Source: Bog-756 sp963839925
GTDB taxonomy: Bacteria; Actinomycetota; Acidimicrobiia; Acidimicrobiales; RAAP-2
Length of the DNA stretch: 64,000 bases
NCBI GenBank assembly: GCA_963839925.1
Contig: CAWIWV010000002.1
Coordinates: 744,001-808,000, forward strand
Reading direction: 5' to 3'
Shown here: piece by piece, positions 58,909 to 64,000 of the stretch
Layout: each line of letters starts with the position of its first letter
How positions within the stretch are numbered: position 1 is the first letter of the stretch
The notes under the pieces: model-generated
What the model saw: only the letters and a program-made list of their open reading frames with translations
Database searches by the model: none
Told to the model about the DNA's origin: nothing
Translations under genes and position numbers: made by a program

Positions 58909-59796
58909 TTGCGAGTAGGGATCACCACGCCCGTGCTGAGCATGGTTCCCGGCGCGCACGGGGCGTGGGAGAAGGACGGAACGTTCGAGGATGTCATCGC
59001 GGTCGCCGAGCGCGCCGACCGGCTCGGCTACGACCATCTGACCTGCAGCGAGCACGTGATCGTGCCCGAGGACATCGCTGCCGAGCGGGGCGGACGCTAC
59101 TGGGACCCCCTTGCGACGTTCGGTTACCTCGCGGCTCGCACGACGCGTATCCACTTGACGACCAACGTGCTCGTGCTCGGCTACCACCACCCGCTCGAGA
59201 TCGCCAAGCGCTACGGAACGTTGGACCAGGTCTGCGGGGGAAGGCTCATCCTCGGGGTGGGAGTCGGCTCCCTCAAGGAGGAGTTCGAGCTCCTCGGACG
59301 TCCGTTCGACGATCGGGGAGAACGGGCCGACGATGCGATCGGCGCCTTGCGGGCCTCCCTGTCCGAACCCCTGCCGCGCTACGACGGTCCCTTCTACCGA
59401 TTCTCGGGGGTCGTCCTCGATCCCTGTGCGCGCCAAGCGTCGGTGCCTCTCTGGATCGGTGGTCGCACCCGCCGTTCCCTCCGGCGGGCGGTCGCACTCG
59501 CCGACGGGTGGGCCCCGTTCGGGATCAAGGGGGTCGACATCCAAGCGATGCTCGACGATGCGCGGGCCACCGCGGCATGGGCTGCGCGGGAGAGCCCACT
59601 CGAGGTCGTGCTGCGCAACGGGAGAGCACTCGACCCGGTCGCCGATCCCGACGGGACGCGACAGTCGGTGCGGAGGCTGGAGACGACCGGGGCGACCGGT
59701 CTCCAACTCTGGTTCCACCACGAGTCGCTCGAGCACTACCTCGAACAGTTGGAGGCGATGTCGGTGATCATGGATCAGGAAGGATGGCGCACGTGA
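58909..59796 (+). CDS. LLM class F420-dependent oxidoreductase
   Basis: A 295-aa protein: LRVGITTPVLSMVPGAHGAWEKDGTFEDVIAVAERADRLGYDHLTCSEHV is the LLM start. LATFGYLAARTTRIHLTTNVLVLGYHHPLEIAKRYGTLDQVCGGRLILGVGVGSLKEEFELLG and PLWIGGRTRRSLRRAVALADGW are the usual luciferase-like F420 signatures. TTG 58909 is chosen because it begins the homologous part and has AGGA (58901-58904) just upstream; longer starts have no support. The stop overlaps the GTG of the following gene by GTGA. The substrate is unknown. Confidence 0.87.
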   Translation: MRVGITTPVLSMVPGAHGAWEKDGTFEDVIAVAERADRLGYDHLTCSEHVIVPEDIAAERGGRYWDPLATFGYLAARTTRIHLTTNVLVLGYHHPLEIAKRYGTLDQVCGGRLILGVGVGSLKEEFELLGRPFDDRGERADDAIGALRASLSEPLPRYDGPFYRFSGVVLDPCARQASVPLWIGGRTRRSLRRAVALADGWAPFGIKGVDIQAMLDDARATAAWAARESPLEVVLRNGRALDPVADPDGTRQSVRRLETTGATGLQLWFHHESLEHYLEQLEAMSVIMDQEGWRT

Positions 59797-60560
59797 ACCG
59801 GGTCAAGGTCGGATTCTTCTCGCTGTCGCACTCGTCTCCGACCGGCGACGACCGCCCCTACCTCGAGTGGCACCAGATGGACCACATGCCGGAGCAGTAC
59901 CAGCTACCGGGACTGCTGTTCGCTCAGCGGTGGGCCTCGACGTCGGCCTGCAGGGCTGCCCGCGCCGCCGAGTCGGGCGACTGGTCGAAGGTGGAGCACG
60001 TCGTCTGCTACCTGATGGGGAACCCGGTCGACGAGACGATCGACGAGTTCTTGACCCTGGGCCGGCATCTTGCCGAGCTCGGACGGTTTCCCCACTCGCT
60101 GCCGTCCCAGTATCGGGGAGCACTCCGCCTGCTCGAAGCCACTGCAGCGCCTCGGGTGCTCATCTCGGCAGAAGTGGTCCCCCATCGGCCCCACCAAGGC
60201 GTCTACCTGGTCGTCGAGGAGATCTCCGGGGCGTCCGACCGTGTGGCTCGAGAGGAGGATCGCCAACACCTGCACACCCAGCTGCTTCCCGCCCTGGTGT
60301 CGGTCCCCGGGGTGGCCGGGGCTTGGACGTACGGGACCACGCCGTCGATCCGCCGCTCGATGTTCAGCGAGGGCGACTACCAGATCATCACCTGCTACCT
60401 CGACGAAGACCCCGCGTCGGTCGGCGAGAGACTCGGGCCCTTCTTTGCCGAACGGTGGAAGACCGCGCCGGTCGAGCCGGTGCTCGCCGCCCCGTTCGAG
60501 TCCCTTCTCCTTTGCGATTGGGACCGGTTCAGCCCTCGTTCCGCTGACGGCGCTTCTTGA
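59793..60560 (+). CDS. EthD/dimeric alpha-beta barrel-like protein
   Basis: A 255-aa protein with two related halves. The first has VKVGFFSLSHSS..DDRPYLEWHQMDHMPEQYQLPGLLFAQRW, resembling the WHxxDHMPE pattern of EthD proteins. The second has GVYLVVEEISGASDRVAREEDRQHLHTQLLPALVSVPGVAGAWTYG. This suggests a duplicated ferredoxin-like barrel. EthD relatives support oxygenase systems or polyketide tailoring. GTG 59793 overlaps the LLM stop (GTGA), so the two proteins are probably produced together and may act on the same substrate. The 3' end overlaps the convergent SRPBCC gene by 32 bases. Confidence 0.65.
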   Translation: MNRVKVGFFSLSHSSPTGDDRPYLEWHQMDHMPEQYQLPGLLFAQRWASTSACRAARAAESGDWSKVEHVVCYLMGNPVDETIDEFLTLGRHLAELGRFPHSLPSQYRGALRLLEATAAPRVLISAEVVPHRPHQGVYLVVEEISGASDRVAREEDRQHLHTQLLPALVSVPGVAGAWTYGTTPSIRRSMFSEGDYQIITCYLDEDPASVGERLGPFFAERWKTAPVEPVLAAPFESLLLCDWDRFSPRSADGAS

Positions 60561-61014
60561 GCGACCACACCACCATCTGCTCGATCAGCTTGTCGTTGTC
60601 CTTGGAGATGAAGTGGTGCACCCGCTTCTCGAGGAGCGCCTTCATGATCGGGTTGAACGCCTCGTAGGTCTCGCGGAAGGACACCCGGGTCTTTCCATCT
60701 CCCAAATCCTCGAGGGCGGTCCACCCTGACGCCCGCGACCAGAGCGGCTTGCCGATGGCGTCGTAGCGCCAGGAGACCGGTCGCTTCGCCTCGGTAATCC
60801 ACTCCCAGGACTGTCCCTTGCCCTTGGACAACAGATACTTCGGAACCCGGAAGTCACAGTGACGGACCAGACCGTTCCCGTTCTCGTCGCCGGGGTGGTA
60901 GATCTCGATCTTGACCGAGTCGGTCTCGACGCCCGTCCGCATCCTCCCCCAAAAGACGTCCCACACCTCTTCGGGAGTCCCGTCGACGACGAACTCGAAC
61001 CTGTGATCCTGCAC
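60529..61014 (-). CDS. SRPBCC family protein
   Basis: A 161-aa START-like protein: DHRFEFVVDGTPEEVWDVFWGRM (helix-grip start), KIEIYHPGDENGNGLVRHCDFRVP, SWRYDAIGKPLWSRASGWTALEDLGDGKTRVSFRETYEAFNPIMKALLEKRVHHFISKDNDKLI (long C-terminal helix). The fold binds hydrophobic ligands; no catalytic function is assignable. GTG 61014 follows GGGGAGG by about seven bases. It is convergent with the EthD-like gene (32-bp overlap). Confidence 0.8.
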   Translation of the reverse strand: MQDHRFEFVVDGTPEEVWDVFWGRMRTGVETDSVKIEIYHPGDENGNGLVRHCDFRVPKYLLSKGKGQSWEWITEAKRPVSWRYDAIGKPLWSRASGWTALEDLGDGKTRVSFRETYEAFNPIMKALLEKRVHHFISKDNDKLIEQMVVWSLKKRRQRNEG

Positions 61015-61146
61015 CTGCTGCCCTCCCCGGTCACCGGGTCACGCTTCGCCATGACCCGCCCGGACTCTACGACGTTTTCTCCCCGATCCTCTTCTCGGCC
61101 GCTGCGGATCGGTGTCGAGACGTCGCCTGTGGCAGGGTGGAGCGTG

Positions 61147-61770
61147 ATGGATCCTGCGACAGAGCCTGACGCCGGACGACCGTTCTTCGACGTCGTGCTC
61201 AGCCAACGAGCCTGTCGTGTGTTCACCGACGTGCCGGTCCCCGATGAGCTGGTCGAACAGTGTCTGCGCGCTGCAACGCACGCACCCAGTGCCGAGAACC
61301 TCCAACCGTGGGTGTTCATCGTCGTGCGGGACGCCGCTCTCCGGGCGGGTATCGGCGAGCTGATGGCTCAAGCGTGGCGCCACGGCGGTCGGCAACACTC
61401 GGTCGGTCGCCTCGAGGACGCGCTCCTGCACGAGGTGGAGCACGGGGCCGAGGGCGGGATCGCATCGGCTCCGGTGATCATCGTGGTCTGCGGTGACTCG
61501 TCGATCGGGCTCGAGCAGACGCTTCCGTCCTCGGTGTTCCTCGCCACCCAGAACCTCTTGCTGTCGGCAGCCGCCCTCGGACTCGGGTCGGCGATGACCA
61601 CCTTGGCCACCCTGCACTCCGGCGAGCTCGCCAAGCTGCTCGACCTTCCGCCGACGGTGCGTCCGATGGCGGTCGTGCCCCTCGGCTGGCCGGCGCGCCC
61701 CCTCGGTCCGCCACGGCGACTGCCGTTGTCCGAACGCGCCCACAGGGATCGCTACGGCGAGCGTTGGTGA
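61147..61770 (+). CDS. Nitroreductase family FMN enzyme
   Basis: A 207-aa protein: FFDVVLSQRACRVFTDVPVPDELVEQCLRAATHAPSAENLQPWVFIVV is the nitroreductase start (RxxRxF with the SxxN flavin contacts). LSAAALGLGSAMTTLATLHSGELAKLLDLPPTVRPMAVVPLGWPA is the second conserved region. Such proteins bind FMN and reduce nitro groups, quinones or flavins using NAD(P)H. Start ATG 61147 or GTG 61144. It is convergent with the SulP gene, four bases apart. Confidence 0.9.
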   Translation: MDPATEPDAGRPFFDVVLSQRACRVFTDVPVPDELVEQCLRAATHAPSAENLQPWVFIVVRDAALRAGIGELMAQAWRHGGRQHSVGRLEDALLHEVEHGAEGGIASAPVIIVVCGDSSIGLEQTLPSSVFLATQNLLLSAAALGLGSAMTTLATLHSGELAKLLDLPPTVRPMAVVPLGWPARPLGPPRRLPLSERAHRDRYGERW

Positions 61771-61774
61771 CGCC

Positions 61775-63475
61775 CTAGCGCTCGGAGCTGTCGGGCTCGG
61801 GTTCCCCCGAGCATGCCGCCACCGCTGCATGGATCGTCCGATAGACCTCGAGGGTTCGACTGTCGGTTCCGGCGGCTGACAGAAGCTCTTCCACCTGCCA
61901 GATCGCCCTCGCGAACACCAGACGGACGCCGCTTCTTTCGAGTCGTTCTGCGAGGCCGTGCAACATGTCGGCGGCGGTGAAATCGACGGATCCGACTGCC
62001 GAGGCGTCCACCACGACCGCCGACGTCCCCGGTCGATTTGCAGCAGCGCGCACGGCCATTTCGACCCCGTCGGCATTGGCGAAGAACAGGGGCCCCTCGA
62101 TCCGCAGTACGACCACCCCTGGTGGAGACGCGGCCGAAGCGACTCGCGAGCGATCGACGTAGCGGTCTGGCTGCGCGGGATCCAAGCCCAGCTCGGCGAC
62201 GTAGGGCCGTGAGGCCCGGAAGGCGAGGAGAACGACGGACATTGCGATGCCGATGAAGAGCCCCGGCAAGGTGTCGAACACCATGACCCCGAGCAGGGCT
62301 GCCATCGCGGCGATGAAGTCGGCGCGGGCGGCCAGTCCGTGGATGTCCTGCAGTGGCCCGCTCACGGAACGCCAAAGTCGTCGAAGGGCCGCGACGTCCA
62401 CGAGCTCGAGCACCGCGGCAATCACCACTGCGGCCAGCGTGGCCTCGGGCAATTCCTTGAACAGCCCGGTGAGGAACAACAAGGTCAGGACGGTCAGCAC
62501 CGCCGCGGCGAGCCCCGAGACCTGGCTCGTTGCCCCGGCCCCCCCATTGACAGCCGTCTTGGACAGGCTTCCGTTGACCACCATCCCTGACGACAACCCC
62601 GCCGCAGCGCTGGCCGCTCCCAGACCGATCAGCTCGCGGTTGGCATCGACGTCGTAGCCCTCGCGAGCCGCATAGGTCTTCGCCGCCCCCAAACCTTCGG
62701 CAAATCCGACGAGGACGATGCCGACCGCCGAGCCCGACAAGGCGAGGTAACTCCCCGAGGCGACGTGCGGAAATCCGTAGTGCGGAAGCCCACTCGGTAT
62801 CGGGCCGACCAGCTCGACTCCGTGTGTGCCGAGATGTGCGACTTCGGCGACGACGATGCCGGCGAGAACGACGACGAGTGAGCCCGGTATCCATTCCGCG
62901 AAACGACGCAACAGCAGCAGTACCGACAGGGAAGACGCCCCGACGATGAAGGTGGCGACATTGGTCTTCCCGAGTTCGGTCAGGATGTGCCAGAGCTGGT
63001 TGAAGAAGTCGCCCGTTCCTTTGGACACTCCGAAGAGCTTGGGTACCTGACCGATCATGATGGTCATGGCGAGGCCGATGATGAATCCCTTCAACACCGG
63101 CTCCGAGATGAAGTTGGCGATGAACCCGAGTCGAGCCAGCCCGAAGACGATGGCGATGACTCCCACGGTGATGGCCAAGGTGGCGGTCAGGGCGGCGAAC
63201 TGCCCGTGGTTCTGGCCGACGACTGATCCGACCGCGGCGGCAGAGAGCGCGGCGGTGGCCGACATCGGGCCGACGACCAGATGGCGCGAGCTCCCGAACG
63301 CGGCATAGAAGAGCAGCGCCGACGGAGCCGCGTAGAGTCCGACTTCCGGCGAGACCCCTGCGATGGAGGCGTACGCGAGAGATTCGGGAACGAGAACGGC
63401 CCAGACGGTGGCTCCGGCGATCAGATCACGGGGAATCCACGCGCGTTGGTAGCCACGCAGTGAGGTGAACAACAC
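61775..63475 (-). CDS. SulP family anion transporter with C-terminal STAS domain
   Basis: A 566-aa protein. About 12 helices form the SulP/SLC26 transport core (LIAGATVWAVLVPESLAYASIAGVSPEVGLYAAPSALLFYAAFGSSRHLVVGPMSATAAL; GFAEGLGAAKTYAAREGYDVDANRELIGLGAASAAAGLSSGMVVNGSLSKTAVN). Residues ~430-550 form the cytoplasmic STAS domain (VVVLRIEGPLFFANADGVE, VVDASAVGSVDFTAADML). It is six bases downstream of the arylsulfatase gene on the same strand, so the pair probably forms an operon in which released sulfate is taken up. GTG 63475 is the start. Confidence 0.9.
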   Translation of the reverse strand: MLFTSLRGYQRAWIPRDLIAGATVWAVLVPESLAYASIAGVSPEVGLYAAPSALLFYAAFGSSRHLVVGPMSATAALSAAAVGSVVGQNHGQFAALTATLAITVGVIAIVFGLARLGFIANFISEPVLKGFIIGLAMTIMIGQVPKLFGVSKGTGDFFNQLWHILTELGKTNVATFIVGASSLSVLLLLRRFAEWIPGSLVVVLAGIVVAEVAHLGTHGVELVGPIPSGLPHYGFPHVASGSYLALSGSAVGIVLVGFAEGLGAAKTYAAREGYDVDANRELIGLGAASAAAGLSSGMVVNGSLSKTAVNGGAGATSQVSGLAAAVLTVLTLLFLTGLFKELPEATLAAVVIAAVLELVDVAALRRLWRSVSGPLQDIHGLAARADFIAAMAALLGVMVFDTLPGLFIGIAMSVVLLAFRASRPYVAELGLDPAQPDRYVDRSRVASAASPPGVVVLRIEGPLFFANADGVEMAVRAAANRPGTSAVVVDASAVGSVDFTAADMLHGLAERLERSGVRLVFARAIWQVEELLSAAGTDSRTLEVYRTIHAAVAACSGEPEPDSSER

Positions 63476-63481
63476 CTTCGG

Positions 63482-64000
63482 CTAGGCGCTGGGCAGACCT
63501 GTCTGCAGCTTCTCCAACACCTGATCGAGGCTGAAACTGGCCGGCTTCTGGCGGGGTGGGAACTCGGCCATGCTCTGGATCATCTGCAATACGAACGCCT
63601 GCATGGGTACACAGATCCAGGCGTGATCGAGAATCCAGTCGTAGTAGGTATTCGACGTGATGTCGGCCCGCTCGTAGGGGTCGGTGCGCAGATTGAATAT
63701 CTTCGGCACCCGAAGTTGGGTGAACGGTTCGGCCCAGATCCTGAGGGTGCCGGTCGCCCGCTGCTCCATGAACACCAGCTTCCAGTTATCGAAACGGACA
63801 GCGGTGAGATCGCCGTCGTCGGAGACGTAGAAGAAGAAATTGCGAGCGCTGTGCTCGGCCTCTCCAATCAGCCAGGGGAGCTGGTTGTGACCGTCGAGGT
63901 GGACCTTGTAGGTGGCGCCGTTCAACTCGACTCCTGCCTTGAGCTGATCAGCGATGTCGGGCACTCCGGCTGCCGCCAACAGGGTCGGGAACCAGTCGTT
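63482..64000 (-). CDS. Arylsulfatase, C-terminal part (5' end beyond the window)
   Basis: The frame is open to base 64000, giving the last 172 residues. NDWFPTLLAAAGVPDIADQLKAG is the usual late sulfatase motif. YKVHLDGHNQLPWLIGEAEHSARNFFFYVSDDGDLTAVRFDNWKLVFMEQR and LRVPKIFNLRTDPYERADITSNTYYDW are typical of bacterial arylsulfatases. The catalytic formylglycine motif is outside the window, so activity cannot be assessed. It precedes the SulP gene by six bases. The enzyme hydrolyses sulfate esters; the substrate is unknown. Confidence 0.88.
   Translation of the reverse strand, partial: NDWFPTLLAAAGVPDIADQLKAGVELNGATYKVHLDGHNQLPWLIGEAEHSARNFFFYVSDDGDLTAVRFDNWKLVFMEQRATGTLRIWAEPFTQLRVPKIFNLRTDPYERADITSNTYYDWILDHAWICVPMQAFVLQMIQSMAEFPPRQKPASFSLDQVLEKLQTGLPSA

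Noticed and set aside
1..64000. tRNA, rRNA, riboswitch, transposon, integrase, or CRISPR/defence genes
   Set aside because: Looked for but nothing convincing was seen; I could not run a covariance-model search, so small structured RNAs may be missed.

Overview
The window is a high-GC, densely coded stretch of chromosome from an actinobacterium. Mycothiol-dependent isomerase-like proteins (three), F420-type LLM oxidoreductases (two), many GTG starts, TAnnnT -10 elements set 5-8 nt before start codons (leaderless-type genes), and SCP2, P450, Baeyer-Villiger monooxygenase and crotonase genes all fit this. A member of the Acidimicrobiia is my best guess, but no rRNA or marker gene is present to prove it. 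I see no tRNA, rRNA, CRISPR array, insertion sequence or integrase. No gap without a gene exceeds 300 bases; the longest is 271 bases at 56877-57147.

Layout. 1-3.8 kb: end of a membrane protein, a DMT/NIPA-like transporter, an orphan branched-chain-amino-acid-type binding lipoprotein, and a TetR/mycothiol-enzyme divergent pair around a 37-bp palindrome. 3.9-10.5 kb: two GGDEF-EAL cyclic-di-GMP proteins (the second apparently frameshifted) flanking a cytochrome P450 and a TetR regulator. 10.6-18.5 kb: a crotonase, an NTF2-like protein and a giant secreted protein (2157 aa) with an Agd3-like polysaccharide deacetylase region followed by 14 Ig-like repeats. 18.5-25 kb: SDR reductase, ROK kinase, drug-efflux MFS, second crotonase, beta-lactamase-fold hydrolase. 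24.4-27.7 kb: tightly overlapped operon COG4705 membrane protein - SCP2 protein - glycogen-debranching-type glucosidase. 27.7-29.1 kb: ArsR - AHSA1/SRPBCC - mycothiol-enzyme operon with its own palindromic operator. 29.1-33.9 kb: V4R-GAF-GGDEF protein, third mycothiol enzyme, DUF2834 protein, carotenoid-desaturase-like oxidase. 34.0-41.3 kb: a five-gene export operon (lipoprotein, periplasmic adaptor carrying Calx-beta-like domains, MacB-type ATPase and permease, YfhO-like polytopic protein). 41.3-48.3 kb: Gly-rich anchored protein, epimerase, secreted unknowns, FAD dehydrogenase and a paralogue of the orphan binding protein. 48.4-54.2 kb: YceH, an ArsR-SRPBCC fusion with a very clear promoter/operator, LLM oxidoreductase, amidohydrolase, and an MFS transporter fused to a MarR-like domain. 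54.3-64 kb: Baeyer-Villiger-type monooxygenase, pirin, RodZ-like HTH protein, beta-carbonic anhydrase, LLM/EthD-like pair, SRPBCC protein, nitroreductase, SulP transporter and the end of an arylsulfatase.

How the genes work together. The redox and CoA enzymes (P450, crotonases, LLM, FAD dehydrogenase, monooxygenase, amidohydrolase, SCP2) suggest catabolism or modification of hydrophobic compounds, each with a local TetR/ArsR regulator. The sulfatase and SulP transporter make a plausible sulfate-scavenging pair. The cyclic-di-GMP enzymes, the deacetylase-like Ig-repeat exoprotein and the adaptor/ABC operon point to cell-surface or biofilm functions, but those links are inferred from proximity only. 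The most unusual items are the Calx-beta-bearing adaptor operon, the deacetylase-plus-14-Ig exoprotein lacking one expected metal-ligand histidine, the MFS-MarR fusion, and the two ArsR/SRPBCC arrangements (operon versus fusion), both with palindromic operators and leaderless GTG starts.
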